Below are positions 26,710-35,926 of a stretch of 64,000 nucleotides of DNA, piece by piece. Below the pieces are notes generated by a model. That model was not told where the DNA came from, ran no database searches, and worked only from the letters and a program-made list of their open reading frames with translations. Both the position numbers and the translations under genes were made by a program. Each line of letters opens with the position of its first letter. Positions within the stretch are counted from its first letter, which is position 1. The DNA is from Methylocystis sp. IM3 (lineage in GTDB: Bacteria; Pseudomonadota; Alphaproteobacteria; Rhizobiales; Beijerinckiaceae), in the NCBI RefSeq assembly GCF_038070105.1, contig NZ_JBBPBZ010000002.1, positions 2,896,501 through 2,960,500 on the forward strand. Direction: 5' to 3'.

Positions 26710-27960
26710 ATGCCCAAGCTCACCGTCGTCATCTGCGTCGACCACGCCCATGTGAACGGCGGGCAGGCCAAGGTTGCGATCGACAGCGCGCTCGGCCTCG
26801 CGCAGGCCGGGACGCGGGTGACCTTCTTTTCCGCCTGCGGGCCGATCGATCCCCGGCTCGCCGAGGCGGGGATCGAGACCGTCTGCCTCGGCCAGCGCGA
26901 CATTCTCGACGATCCCTCGCGCCTCGCGGCGGCGGGACGCGGGCTCTGGAACGCCGCCGCCGCGCGGGCCCTCGGCGCGACGCTGGCGCGGCTGCCCCGT
27001 TCTCAAACGATCGTCCATGTGCATGGCTGGGCCAAGGCACTCTCGCCCGCAATCGGGCGGCCCATCCGGGCGTCGGGCCTTCCGGCCGCCTATACGATGC
27101 ACGAATATTTCCTGCACTGCCCCAATGGCGGCTTCTACAATTTCCAGAAGAACGAGGTCTGCCCGCTGATCCCGCTCTCGGCCGCCTGCTGGGCGACGCA
27201 CTGCGATTCGCGCAACTATCCCATCAAGCTGTGGCGCAACGCCCGCCTCCTCGTCGCCGGGCGTGCGCGCTTCGCGGAAACCTTCTCGGACATCATCCTT
27301 CTCTCGGATTTGCAGGAGAAGGTTCTTCAAACCTGCCTGCCGAGGACCGCGCGCCTTCACCGCGTGACAAACCCCGTGGATGTCGCGCCGCTCGGGCCCA
27401 AGAACGATCCGCAAAGCGGCGACTTTCTCTTCGTGGGCCGGCTTTCGCCCGAGAAGGGCCCCTTCCTCTTCGCCGAAGCGGCCCGGCGCGCCGGCGTGAC
27501 GCCGCTTTTCATCGGCGACGGGTCGATCGCCGGCGCGCTTCGCGCGCGCTTTCCGCAGGCGCGGCTCCTGGGCTGGCGCGATCCCGCCGAGGCGCGCGCC
27601 GCGATGCGCGCGGCCCGCGCCCTGGTTTTCCCCTCGCTCTGGCACGAGACCTTTGGCCTTGCGGCTTTCGAAGCCGCCGCCCTGGGCACGCCGGCGATCG
27701 TCGCCGACGGCTGCGCCGCGCGCGAGGCGGTGACGCATGAGGCGACCGGCCTCTGGTTTCGGAGCGGCGACGTCGACTCGCTCGCCTCCGCGATCCGGGC
27801 GCTGCGCAACGACGCCGTCATCGCCGACATGTCTCACAGGGCTTACGACGCCTATTGGGCCGCCCCGGCGACGCCCGCGCGCCATGTGGCGGAGACGCTG
27901 GCGGTCTATGAGAAGATGCTCGCGGGCGCGGCAATCGACGCCGGGGAGAAGCTGCGCTAA
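26710..27960 (+). CDS. Family 4-type glycosyltransferase
   Basis: This 416-residue GT-B enzyme starts MPKLTVVICVDHAHVNGGQA. The C-terminal donor-binding domain has FVGRLSPEKGPFLFAEAARR and the family motif block ending FPSLWHETFGLAAFEAAALG. The EX7E motif is partly recognisable as E-TFGLAAFE. The donor sugar and acceptor cannot be told, but a role in a surface polysaccharide is usual. The ATG at 26710 lies after AAGGTCGGA. The ABC importer genes begin 30 bases downstream, with no evident functional link. Confidence 0.88.
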   Translation: MPKLTVVICVDHAHVNGGQAKVAIDSALGLAQAGTRVTFFSACGPIDPRLAEAGIETVCLGQRDILDDPSRLAAAGRGLWNAAAARALGATLARLPRSQTIVHVHGWAKALSPAIGRPIRASGLPAAYTMHEYFLHCPNGGFYNFQKNEVCPLIPLSAACWATHCDSRNYPIKLWRNARLLVAGRARFAETFSDIILLSDLQEKVLQTCLPRTARLHRVTNPVDVAPLGPKNDPQSGDFLFVGRLSPEKGPFLFAEAARRAGVTPLFIGDGSIAGALRARFPQARLLGWRDPAEARAAMRAARALVFPSLWHETFGLAAFEAAALGTPAIVADGCAAREAVTHEATGLWFRSGDVDSLASAIRALRNDAVIADMSHRAYDAYWAAPATPARHVAETLAVYEKMLAGAAIDAGEKLR

Positions 27961-27990
27961 GACCCGTCGCGACATCGCAGGGATCAGGAC

Positions 27991-28962
27991 ATGCAACGCG
28001 CCTTCGTCTCCGGGCTTCTCGCCGCCGCCTTTTTCGCTGTGCCCGCGCAGGCCGAAAAGCTGCGCCTCGCCTTGCAAAAGACCGGCACCACCGGCTGGGA
28101 GCTCGCGGTCGTGCGCGCCTTCGGGCTCGACAGGGACGCCGGGCTCGAGCTCGAAGTGACGGAGCTCGCCGCGCCGGAAGCCGGCAAGATCGCCATTCAG
28201 GGCGGCGGCGCGGACATCATCGTTTCGGACTGGCTCTGGGTCGCGCGCGAGCGGGGGGCCGGCGCCAAGCTCACGCTCTCTCCCTATTCCACCGGCGTCG
28301 GCGCGGTGATGACGAAAGACCCCGCGATCCGCACCGTGAAGGATCTTACAGGCAAGAAGCTCGGCGTCGCGGGCGGGCCGCTCGACAAGAGCTGGCTGAT
28401 GCTGAAGGCCTTCGCGCAAAAACAGGGCGTCGATCTGGAGAAAAGCGCGACCATTCTCTACGGCGCGCCGCCGCTCATCGCCGAAAAGGCGCTTCAGGGC
28501 GAGATCGACGCGGCGCTGGAGTTCTGGAATTTCGCCGCGGACCTCGAAGGCAAGGGGTTCGCGCGGGCCATCGAAATCTCGGACGTGGAGAAGGCGCTCG
28601 GCGCCAAGGGAGACGTGGTCGTCACCGGCTATGTCTTCGACGAGGGCTTCGCCGCCAAGAACAGAGACGCGCTCTCGCGCTTCTTCGCCATGACGGCGAA
28701 GGCGAAGGCGCTGATCGCCAGCGACGACAAGGCCTGGGCCGCCGCCGCGCAGCGCATCGGGCCAAAAGACCCCGCGACCCTCGCCATTTACCGCAAGCGC
28801 TATGCGGCGGGCGTCCCGAAGCGCAGCGTCGCCGAGGAGGAGGCCGACGCCGCCGCGCTTTATGGCGTGATGGCCGAAATCGGCGGCGAGAAGCTCGTCG
28901 GCCCCGGAAAGACCCTCGACCCCGGAACCTTCTACAAGGGCGGCGAGGCCGCGAAACCTTGA
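27991..28962 (+). CDS. ABC importer substrate-binding protein (nitrate/sulfonate/taurine type)
   Basis: This 323-residue periplasmic binding protein has a signal peptide (RAFVSGLLAAAFFAVPAQA, cleavage near residue 20). The ligand fold follows with KLRLALQKTGTTGWELAVVR, GGGADIIVSDWLWV and KLGVAGGPLDKSW. It belongs to the SsuA/TauA/NrtA-like group, whose ligands are small organic anions or thiamine precursors; the actual ligand is unknown. The ATG at 27991 has AGGAC upstream. The permease begins at its stop codon. Confidence 0.87.
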   Translation: MQRAFVSGLLAAAFFAVPAQAEKLRLALQKTGTTGWELAVVRAFGLDRDAGLELEVTELAAPEAGKIAIQGGGADIIVSDWLWVARERGAGAKLTLSPYSTGVGAVMTKDPAIRTVKDLTGKKLGVAGGPLDKSWLMLKAFAQKQGVDLEKSATILYGAPPLIAEKALQGEIDAALEFWNFAADLEGKGFARAIEISDVEKALGAKGDVVVTGYVFDEGFAAKNRDALSRFFAMTAKAKALIASDDKAWAAAAQRIGPKDPATLAIYRKRYAAGVPKRSVAEEEADAAALYGVMAEIGGEKLVGPGKTLDPGTFYKGGEAAKP

Positions 28963-29714
28963 TCCGCCTCGCCTCGCTCGTCGCGCTGGTCGGCCTGTGG
29001 CAGCTTTGCGCCTGGCTTTCCGATCCGCGGCGGCTGCCGGGACCGCTCCCCGTCTTCGAGGCGATCGTCGGGGAGGCGCGCTCCGGCGCCCTGTTCACGA
29101 ATCTCGGCGTCACGCTCGCGCGCGTCGTCGCCTCCTTTGCGCTCGCCATGAGCCTCGGCGCGGCGATCGGCTATCTGATGGGGCGCAACCGCCTCGCCGA
29201 CCGCCTGCTCGATCCCTGGCTGGTCGTGCTGCTCAATCTGCCGGCGCTGGTCGTCATCGTGCTCGCCTATGTCTGGGCGGGGCTGACGGAAGCGGCGGCC
29301 ATCGGCGCCGTGGCGCTCAACAAGCTGCCCAACGCCATCGTCGTCATCCGCGAAGGCGCCCGCGCCCTCGATCCGCATCTCGACGAGATGGCGCAGGCCT
29401 TCCGCTTTTCGCGCGCGGCGCGGCTGCGGCACCTCATCCTGCCGCAGCTTGCGCCCTATTTCGCGGCGGCGACGCGTTCGGGCCTGTCGCTCGTATGGAA
29501 GATCGTGCTCGTCGTGGAGCTGCTCGGCCGCTCCAACGGCGTCGGCTTCGAAATCAACATGGCGTTTCAGCTTTTCGACATGAAGCTTCTGCTCGCCTAC
29601 GCCCTTCCCTTCGTCGCGCTGATGCTCGGCGTCGAAACGATTCTGGTGCAGCCCCTTGAACGAACCGTCTCCCACTGGCGGCGCGGCGCCGCTCGACATC
29701 GCCATCGCCTCTAA
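28959..29714 (+). CDS. ABC importer permease (SsuC/TauC type)
   Basis: This 251-residue inner-membrane permease has about six hydrophobic segments and the EAA-type loop DEMAQAFRFSRAARLRHLIL (residues 144-163), which contacts the ATPase. It starts with TTG at 28959, overlapping the TGA stop of the binding-protein gene by 4 bases (TTGA), so the genes are translationally coupled. It overlaps the following ATPase gene by about 60 bases if the TTG at 29656 is the ATPase start. Confidence 0.87.
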   Translation: MIRLASLVALVGLWQLCAWLSDPRRLPGPLPVFEAIVGEARSGALFTNLGVTLARVVASFALAMSLGAAIGYLMGRNRLADRLLDPWLVVLLNLPALVVIVLAYVWAGLTEAAAIGAVALNKLPNAIVVIREGARALDPHLDEMAQAFRFSRAARLRHLILPQLAPYFAAATRSGLSLVWKIVLVVELLGRSNGVGFEINMAFQLFDMKLLLAYALPFVALMLGVETILVQPLERTVSHWRRGAARHRHRL

Positions 29715-30399
29715 GGACCATCGTCGCGCCAGCGGCAGGCCGCTGCGCGCGCTCGAAGATTTTCGCCTCGTCCTGCCGGCGGGCGCGGCCGGCGCCGTCG
29801 TCGGCCCCTCGGGCTGCGGCAAGACCACGCTGCTGCGGCTCATCGCCGGGCTCGACCGGGAGTTTGCCGGGCGGATCGCCCTGCCCGCGCATGGGCGGCT
29901 CGGCATGGTCTTTCAGGAGCCGCGCCTCTTGCCCTGGCGCAGCGTCTCGGAAAACATCGCCATCGCCGCTCCGGAGGCGACGCCCCAGGAGATCGCCGCG
30001 CTGCTCGAGGCGCTCGGGCTCGGCGAGCATGCGACGCATTTGCCGGGCGAATTGTCGCTTGGCCTGGCGCGGCGCGCGGCGCTGGCGCGCGCTCTCGCCG
30101 TCAAGCCCGATCTGCTGCTGCTCGACGAGCCGCTCGTCTCGCTCGACGCCGCGCTCGCGCTCGAATTGCGCGACAGGATCGCCGCGCTGATCGAGGAGAA
30201 GCGCATCACGACGCTCATCGTGACGCACGATCTTGCCGAGGCGATCGCGCTCGCTGATAAACTCTTCCTGCTCTCGCCGCGCCCCGCCCATGTCGTGGCG
30301 ACCCTCGACATCCCGACGCCCCGCGGGAGACTGTCGAAGGCGGAGGCCGAGGCGCTGGAGGCGCAGGCGCGCGAGGCGCTCGCGGCGGCAAGGCGCTGA
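29656..30399 (+). CDS. ABC importer ATPase with unusual signature motif
   Basis: This 247-residue ATPase of the nitrate/sulfonate/taurine importer type has Walker A GPSGCGKTT (residues 50-58), the Q loop at Gln87 (FQEPRLLPWR), Walker B DLLLLDEP with Glu158, and the switch His191 (IVTHD). The signature motif that is usually LSGGM or LSGGQ reads LSLGL, followed by ARRAALARAL (residues 133-147). This may be a lineage variant. The TTG start overlaps the permease gene; a shorter start within it is possible. It ends 7 bases before the converging SDR gene. Confidence 0.88.
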   Translation: MNEPSPTGGAAPLDIAIASKDHRRASGRPLRALEDFRLVLPAGAAGAVVGPSGCGKTTLLRLIAGLDREFAGRIALPAHGRLGMVFQEPRLLPWRSVSENIAIAAPEATPQEIAALLEALGLGEHATHLPGELSLGLARRAALARALAVKPDLLLLDEPLVSLDAALALELRDRIAALIEEKRITTLIVTHDLAEAIALADKLFLLSPRPAHVVATLDIPTPRGRLSKAEAEALEAQAREALAAARR

Positions 30400-30406
30400 T
30401 CCATCG

Positions 30407-31096
30407 TCACCAGTCGAGATCGACGCCCCGATAATCGAGATAGCGGCGCGTATCGGAGAGCGTCAGCCCGTCGGCGACCCTGATGATCCCTTCGGCGCTT
30501 TCCTCGACGGAAAGGGTCGCGTCCGGTCCGCCCATGTCGGTGCGCACCCAGCCGGGATGCAAGGACACGACCGCGATCCCCGCCGGGCGCAGATCATCGG
30601 CGAGGCACTGGGCGATCTTGTTGAGCGCCGCCTTCGAGGCGCGATAGGCGACATTGAAGGTTCCGGGCAAGGCCATGGAGCCGAGCACGCTCGACATGAC
30701 GACGAGGCGCGGCCGGTCTCCCCGCGCAAGCTGCGGCAGGAACGCCTGTGCGACGCGCAAGGGCCCGAGCGTATTGATGGAGAGGAGGTCCAGCGCGCCG
30801 GCGAAATCCATGTCGAGCGCCGATTGGCGCCTCGGCCCATAGGCGCCGGCGTTGGCCACGAGCACGTCGACGGGCTCCGTGACCTGCGCCGCCGCCGCGC
30901 TGATTTGCGCCGCATCTCGCGTGTCGAAGACGATGATCCGGCCGCGTTTTCCTGCCGGCGCCAAGGCCGTTTCCAGCGGCTCCCGGAGGCTCTCGGCGCG
31001 CAGGCTGGCGGTCACGCGCTCGCCTCGCACCGCGAGCTGGCGCGCCAGCTCCAGCCCAATGCCCCGGCTCGCCCCGGCGATCAGCCAATGCGACAT
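30407..31096 (-). CDS. Short-chain dehydrogenase/reductase
   Basis: This 229-residue SDR has the NAD(P)-binding motif GASRGIG (residues 8-14), the NAG motif (82-84) and the catalytic Ser136, Tyr151 and Lys155 (YRASK). Substrate specificity is not visible. The size and the ending EESAEGIIRVADGLTL match the sniffer/CsgA-type SDRs in which the cofactor is NADPH; this is a family tendency only. The ATG at 31096 lies 42 bases before the rpoH 3' end. Both genes read on the minus strand. Confidence 0.87.
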   Translation of the reverse strand: MSHWLIAGASRGIGLELARQLAVRGERVTASLRAESLREPLETALAPAGKRGRIIVFDTRDAAQISAAAAQVTEPVDVLVANAGAYGPRRQSALDMDFAGALDLLSINTLGPLRVAQAFLPQLARGDRPRLVVMSSVLGSMALPGTFNVAYRASKAALNKIAQCLADDLRPAGIAVVSLHPGWVRTDMGGPDATLSVEESAEGIIRVADGLTLSDTRRYLDYRGVDLDW

Positions 31097-31138
31097 GGCG
31101 CCGTCTCCCTCGCTCAGGGGGTCATATAGCGCGGCCCG

Positions 31139-32023
31139 TTACATCGCCGGATGCTGCGCTTCCTCGAGGCGGGCGACGCCGCTCTTCACCGCGGCCTGCA
31201 CCTTCTCGAAGGCGCGCACTTCGATCTGGCGCACGCGCTCGCGGGAGACGCCGAACTCTTCCGAGAGCTGCTCCAGCGTCACCGGATCGTCGGCCAGCCG
31301 GCGCGCCTCGAAGATGCGGCGCTCGCGCGGATTGAGCACGTCGAGCGCGCCCCGCAGCGCCTTCATGCGATTGCTGCTCTCTTCCTGCGCGGCGAGCACG
31401 TGCTCCTGGCTGTCGCTGTCGTCGACGAGCCAGTCCTGCCACTCGCCCTCGCCCTCCTCGCGCAGCGGCGCATTGAGCGAGGCGTCGCCACCCATGCGGC
31501 GGTTCATCTCGATCACGTCCTGCTGCGAGACGCCGAGGCGCGTCGCGATCTTCTCGACATGTTCGGGCCTGAGATCGCCCTCCTCGAAGGCCGAGATGCG
31601 GCTCTTGGCCTTGCGCAGATTGAAGAACAGCTTCTTCTGGCTCGCGGTCGTGCCCATCTTCACGAGCGACCATGAGCGCAGGATGTATTCTTGAATGGAG
31701 GCGCGGATCCACCACATGGCGTATGTGGCGAGACGAAAGCCGCGGTCGGGCTCGAAGCGCTTCACCGCCTGCATCAGACCGACATTGCCTTCGGAGATGA
31801 TTTCGCCGATCGGCAGGCCGTAGCCGCGATAGCCCATGGCGATCTTGGCGACGAGGCGCAGATGCGAGGTGATCAGCTCCTGGGCGGCCTTGGGGTCTTC
31901 GTGCTCGCGCCAGCGTTTGGCGAGCATATATTCCTGCTGGGGCTCCAGCATCGGGAAACGACGGATCTCGGCAAGGTAGCGGGCGAGGCCGCCTTCCGCG
32001 ACGATGGGCAAGGAATTCGCCAT
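31139..32023 (-). CDS. rpoH: RNA polymerase heat-shock sigma factor
   Basis: This 294-residue sigma-70-family factor has the RpoH box QKKLFFNLRKAK at residues 129-140. Region 2 (LRLVAKIAMGYRGYGLPIGE, ATYAMWWIRASIQEYIL) and region 4 (LSEEFGVSRERVRQIEVRAF) are complete. It directs transcription of heat-shock and related genes. The ATG at 32023 has AGGAGGG about 8 bases upstream and yields MANSLPIVAEGGLAR, a normal alphaproteobacterial start. Many rhizobia have more than one rpoH; only one is seen here. Confidence 0.95.
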   Translation of the reverse strand: MANSLPIVAEGGLARYLAEIRRFPMLEPQQEYMLAKRWREHEDPKAAQELITSHLRLVAKIAMGYRGYGLPIGEIISEGNVGLMQAVKRFEPDRGFRLATYAMWWIRASIQEYILRSWSLVKMGTTASQKKLFFNLRKAKSRISAFEEGDLRPEHVEKIATRLGVSQQDVIEMNRRMGGDASLNAPLREEGEGEWQDWLVDDSDSQEHVLAAQEESSNRMKALRGALDVLNPRERRIFEARRLADDPVTLEQLSEEFGVSRERVRQIEVRAFEKVQAAVKSGVARLEEAQHPAM

Positions 32024-32281
32024 ATCTCGTCCCTCCTGACGGGCTCCCGGGCGACGGCGGGCCCGCAATGGTCGATCGCGCCTTCGCCGATCGCAACGAC
32101 GTTAGTATAGGCCGGAAAGAGCCGCCGGGAAAATCGGCTGCGCGTGACAAGTGGCTAAAGCCCGGATTAAGAATCCGTAATAATCCGTAGTCCGACGGCC
32201 GGCCGGGAGCGCGACCGATCGACCGGCGAGCGTCGCTTGCCCATGTTGACGAACACAGCCGGGAGCGAAGGCGCAAAAGGG
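32024..32281 (-). promoter_or_regulatory. rpoH upstream region with a candidate -10 box
   Basis: This 258-base spacer precedes rpoH on the minus strand. A TATACT (plus-strand 32104-32109) lies about 80 bases upstream of the start codon and could be a sigma-70 -10, but the -35 position (TTTCCC) is poor. The upstream half is A+T-rich (TAATCCGTAATAATCC region, 32165-32195) compared with its surroundings. The strong ribosome site AGGAGG lies next to the ATG. Confidence 0.35.
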
Positions 32282-33817
32282 CTATTTGCTCATGCCGCCC
32301 AGCATGTTGCGCAGGATTTCCTTGGCGATGGCGCCGCCCTGCTTCGCAAGCTGGGTCCCTGCCGAGCGGGCGGCGCTTTGCACGGCCGACCGCATGGCGA
32401 TTTCAGCCGGGGACAGGCGCTTGCCGCGCTTGGAGCCAAAGAGCGTCCCGAGCACGCCGCCGACGATGGGCCCGAACAGCCCGCCCCCGCCCGCCTTGTC
32501 GGCCGCGCGCCCCTCGAGCGTCTCGTAAGCGGATTGCCGGTCGATCGGCGTGTCGTATTTGCCGGCGACCCTGCTCGCCGCCATGACCGCCGCGCGCTCC
32601 TCCGCCGTCACGGGGCCGACGCGGGCGGCGGGCGGCGCGATCAGCACGCGGTCGACAATCTCCGGCGCGCCCTTGTCGCCGAGCATGGAGACGAGCGCCT
32701 CGCCCACGCCGAGATGCATGATCGCCTCGGTGGTGTCGAACGCGGGATTCTTGCGGAAGGTCTCGGCGGCCGCGCGCACGGCCTTCTGGTCGCGCGGCGT
32801 GAAGGCGCGCAGCGCATGCTGGATGCGGTTGCCGAGTTGGCCGAGCACCGTGTCCGGAACGTCGAGCGGATTCTGCGTGACGAAATAGACGCCGACGCCC
32901 TTGGAGCGGATGAGCCGCACCACCTGCTCGATTGCGGTCAGCAATGGCTTCGGCGCATCTTCGAAGAGAAGATGCGCCTCGTCGAAAAAGAACACGAGTT
33001 TCGGCTTGTCGACATCGCCGACCTCGGGCAGCGTCTCGAACAGTTCGGAGAGCATCCACAACAGAAAAGTGGCGTAAAGCTGCGGCGCGCGCATCAGCCG
33101 CTCGGCGGCGAGAATGTTGATCGCGCCGCGCCCCTCGCGATCGACCGCCAGGAAATCGTGAATATCCAGCGCCGGCTCGCCGAAGAATTCGTCGCCGCCC
33201 TGCGTTTCCAGCACGAGAAGCTGGCGCTGGATCGCGCCGACGCTCGCGGAGGAAACATTGCCATATTTCAGTTTGAACTCGCCGGCGTTCTCGGCCACGT
33301 GATTGAGCGCCGCGCGCAAATCCTTCAGATCGAGCAGCAGCAGACCCTGTTCGTCGGCGACCTTGAAGACGATGTTGAGCACGCCTTCCTGCGTCTCGTT
33401 GAGGCCGAGAAGCCGCGATAGCAGCAGAGGGCCCATTTCCGAAACTGTGGCGCGCACCCTGTGGCCCTGTTCGCCGAAAACGTCCCAGAAGACGACCGGA
33501 AAACGGTCGGGGCGATAGTCGCGCCCGATTTCCGCCGCGCGCGCCACGAAAGGCGGCTTGCCGTCGCCAGGCTGGGACAGTCCGGCGAGATCGCCCTTGA
33601 CGTCCGCGAGAAAGACCGACGTTCCCGCATTCGAGAACCCCTCCGCCAGAAGTTGCAGCGACACGGTCTTGCCGCCGCCCGTCGCGCCCGCGATCAGGCC
33701 GTGGCGATTGCCGAGGGCGAGCGTGAGATAGCGATAAGCGCGCGGCGTCGCGTCATGCGTCGCGCCAATGAGAATTTTTCCGGGCGCGTCGTTCGGGTTT
33801 TGCGTCATGTCGGCCAT
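32282..33817 (-). CDS. HerA/YjgR-type ATPase (DUF853)
   Basis: This 511-residue FtsK/HerA-class ATPase has Walker A GATGGGKT (residues 44-51), Walker B VFFFDEAH near residue 273, a sensor block [19 protein letters not shown] and an RxxR-type end. The domain order matches the DUF853 (YjgR) family. DNA translocation is known for the superfamily but not shown for this family. The C-terminus has a glycine-rich and alanine-rich low-complexity tail ([15 protein letters not shown]). The ATG at 33817 or 33808 could start the gene. Confidence 0.88.
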   Translation of the reverse strand: MADMTQNPNDAPGKILIGATHDATPRAYRYLTLALGNRHGLIAGATGGGKTVSLQLLAEGFSNAGTSVFLADVKGDLAGLSQPGDGKPPFVARAAEIGRDYRPDRFPVVFWDVFGEQGHRVRATVSEMGPLLLSRLLGLNETQEGVLNIVFKVADEQGLLLLDLKDLRAALNHVAENAGEFKLKYGNVSSASVGAIQRQLLVLETQGGDEFFGEPALDIHDFLAVDREGRGAINILAAERLMRAPQLYATFLLWMLSELFETLPEVGDVDKPKLVFFFDEAHLLFEDAPKPLLTAIEQVVRLIRSKGVGVYFVTQNPLDVPDTVLGQLGNRIQHALRAFTPRDQKAVRAAAETFRKNPAFDTTEAIMHLGVGEALVSMLGDKGAPEIVDRVLIAPPAARVGPVTAEERAAVMAASRVAGKYDTPIDRQSAYETLEGRAADKAGGGGLFGPIVGGVLGTLFGSKRGKRLSPAEIAMRSAVQSAARSAGTQLAKQGGAIAKEILRNMLGGMSK

Positions 33818-33966
33818 CGTCGCGCTTCGGGCTGGAATCGGAAAGGGCGGATGAAATTTACCTCATTCCCGCAACCCCCGCATCAGGCGGCCGGAACGAT
33901 GGCTCGATGCGGCCGCTTGGCGAATGCCGCGGGCCGGGCTAAATTCCCGGCCCGAGAGGGAGAACC

Positions 33967-34332
33967 ATGCGGTCTGGTCTAGTCATCGCCGGCCTACTGG
34001 CCGGGTGCGTCTGCGCGCCCGCGATCTGTGCGCCGACAGTGGGCGGGCAGGTCGCGCCCCCGAAGTCGTTCGCGCCTGCCGCCGCGGTCAATCTGGAGAA
34101 CAAGCGTCCGGTGGCGCTGCTCGCCTTCGAGATCGTCGCGCCCGCCAGGAACGGAGCACCGGAGCGCATCGTCGGGAAGCTCGCGGCGCCGCTTGCGGCC
34201 GGGGCCGCGGTCCGCCTGCCGCTTTCGGGCGAAGCGGGATGCGAATTCGAGGCGCGCTGGGCGTTCGACGACTTCAAGGACGCTGGCGTGGTGGACCTCT
34301 GCAACGACGGACGCATAATCCTCGTCGATTAG
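33967..34332 (+). CDS. Small secreted protein of unknown function
   Basis: This 121-residue protein has a signal sequence or lipoprotein-like N-terminus (MRSGLVIAGLLAGCVCAPAI, with a possible LAGC lipobox at residues 11-14). The remainder reads as a beta-rich domain (NLENKRPVALLAFEIVAPA, GCEFEARWAFDDFKDAGV, DLCNDGRIILVD). I do not recognise a family. The ATG at 33967 has GAGAGGGAG upstream. The Sco1-type gene follows after 65 bases, so they may be co-transcribed. Confidence 0.65.
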   Translation: MRSGLVIAGLLAGCVCAPAICAPTVGGQVAPPKSFAPAAAVNLENKRPVALLAFEIVAPARNGAPERIVGKLAAPLAAGAAVRLPLSGEAGCEFEARWAFDDFKDAGVVDLCNDGRIILVD

Positions 34333-34397
34333 GCTCCCAACAGAGCCCCCGGCGCCGGGCGGCCAACAGCAAAACAAGAAAAGCAGGAAACGCGGAC

Positions 34398-35045
34398 ATG
34401 GCCAAGGGCTCGGTTAAAGGCAACGGCAAAGCCGGAAAGCGCGGCGACAGGAACGCCGCAAACGGCCCGGCTGTTTCGAAAACCCTGCTCATCGGCGCCG
34501 GCGCCGTCTTCGCGCTCGTCTTTGGCGCATTCGTCGCCGTCACCAGCAATACGGCGCCCGCGCCTTCGGCCTCGGCCATCGGGGGACCGTTCCAGCTCAC
34601 CTCGCAGACCGGCGGGGAGGTGAGCGAAAAAGACCTCATCGGCAAGCCCCATCTCGTTTTCTTCGGCTATACGCACTGCCCCGACGTTTGCCATACGACG
34701 CTCTTTGAAATGTCGGAGATCATGCGCGCGCTCGGCCCCGAGGCGCAGATCGGCGGCCTGTTCGTGACAGTCGATCCCGAACGCGACACGCCCGAGGTCC
34801 TGAAGGATTATCTCGCCAATTTCGATTCGCGCATCATCGGCGTCACAGGTCCGCGCCCGCAGCTCGAACCCATGCTGCGGGAATACCGCATCTACGCCAA
34901 ACGCGCGCCCGGCAAGGAAGAAGACTATGCTGTCGATCACACGACGGTCGTCTATCTCATGGACAAGAACGGCCGTTTCGTGACCGCTTTCAACGTCAAC
35001 CGCAAGCCGGAAGATGCGGCGAAGGACCTCAAGCGTTATCTCTGA
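34398..35045 (+). CDS. Sco1/SenC-type copper-binding thioredoxin-fold protein
   Basis: This 215-residue protein is anchored by a transmembrane helix (residues 29-48) after a basic N-terminus. The SCO1 domain has the copper/thiol motif CPDVC (Cys94 and Cys98) in YTHCPDVCHTT and the conserved histidine His181 (AVDHTTVVYL). It probably delivers copper to the Cu-A site of cytochrome oxidase, or acts in thiol reduction. No cox genes are adjacent. The ATG at 34398 is the first of the domain frame with a reasonable purine-rich upstream. Confidence 0.93.
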   Translation: MAKGSVKGNGKAGKRGDRNAANGPAVSKTLLIGAGAVFALVFGAFVAVTSNTAPAPSASAIGGPFQLTSQTGGEVSEKDLIGKPHLVFFGYTHCPDVCHTTLFEMSEIMRALGPEAQIGGLFVTVDPERDTPEVLKDYLANFDSRIIGVTGPRPQLEPMLREYRIYAKRAPGKEEDYAVDHTTVVYLMDKNGRFVTAFNVNRKPEDAAKDLKRYL

Positions 35046-35164
35046 CGCGAAGGGTCCATCTGTGACGCGGAAGCGGAACGTCCCCCTCTGAGCGACGAAA
35101 AAATTTTGGCCCTGTTGCGTTTTTCGAACTCGCGACTCGCGGCGCCTTTGGGTAGCATGAGCGC

Positions 35165-35926
35165 ATGCTTCGACTTCTGCGTGACGGACCCGCTCCCGAC
35201 GCTGCGTCCCTCATCACTCTCGAGCACGCCGGCGAAACCATCGTCGTCGCCTTGCGCCGCGCGACCACGGCGAGACGATTCACCTTGCGCGTTCGCTTCG
35301 CGGCGCGCGACGCGGTTCTCACAATGCCGAGCCGCGCCTCGCTTCGGGAGGCGCGCGCCTTCGCCGAGCGCCATGCGGCCTGGATTGCGGCGCGGCTCGA
35401 TCGCCTGCCGGAAACCATTCCCTTCGCGCATGGCTCCATCGTTCCGCTGCGCGGCGTCGATCACACGCTCGTGCACATGCCGGAACGGCGCGGCACGGTG
35501 TGGACGGAGCCGCGTGACGAGGTGAAGACAAGCGTCGCGCTCTGCGTCGCCGGACAGGCTGAGCATGTGCACCGCCGCGTGCTCGATCATTTCAGGCGGG
35601 AGGCGCGCCGCGATCTCGAAGGCGCCGTCGCGCGTCACACCTCGGCTCTGGGCCTGGCGCCGCGTGGCGTCGGTCTGCGCGATACGGTGAGTCGCTGGGG
35701 CTCCTGCTCCTCGGCAGGCTCGCTCAACTTCTCGTGGCGCCTCATCATGGCGCCGCCTTACGTTCTCGATTACCTCGCGGCGCATGAAGTCGCGCATCTC
35801 AGGCACCTCGACCATTCGCCGCGCTTCTGGGCGCTGGCGCGGCGTCTCTGCCCCGAGACCGACCGCGCCGAAGCATGGCTATCCGCAAATGGGGCGCATC
35901 TGCACAAATATGGAGCCAAGCAATGA
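35165..35926 (+). CDS. YgjP-type zinc metallopeptidase (DUF45)
   Basis: This 253-residue protein has the zinc motif HEVAH (residues 207-211) with a downstream His in HLDHSPRFW, typical of the DUF45/YgjP-like metal-dependent hydrolases. The segment RDTVSRWGSCSSAGSLNFSW is a family signature. The substrate is unknown; the family can be associated with restriction systems elsewhere, but nothing here suggests that. The stop codon (TGA) overlaps the next gene's ATG by 4 bases, so the two are translationally coupled. Confidence 0.9.
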   Translation: MLRLLRDGPAPDAASLITLEHAGETIVVALRRATTARRFTLRVRFAARDAVLTMPSRASLREARAFAERHAAWIAARLDRLPETIPFAHGSIVPLRGVDHTLVHMPERRGTVWTEPRDEVKTSVALCVAGQAEHVHRRVLDHFRREARRDLEGAVARHTSALGLAPRGVGLRDTVSRWGSCSSAGSLNFSWRLIMAPPYVLDYLAAHEVAHLRHLDHSPRFWALARRLCPETDRAEAWLSANGAHLHKYGAKQ

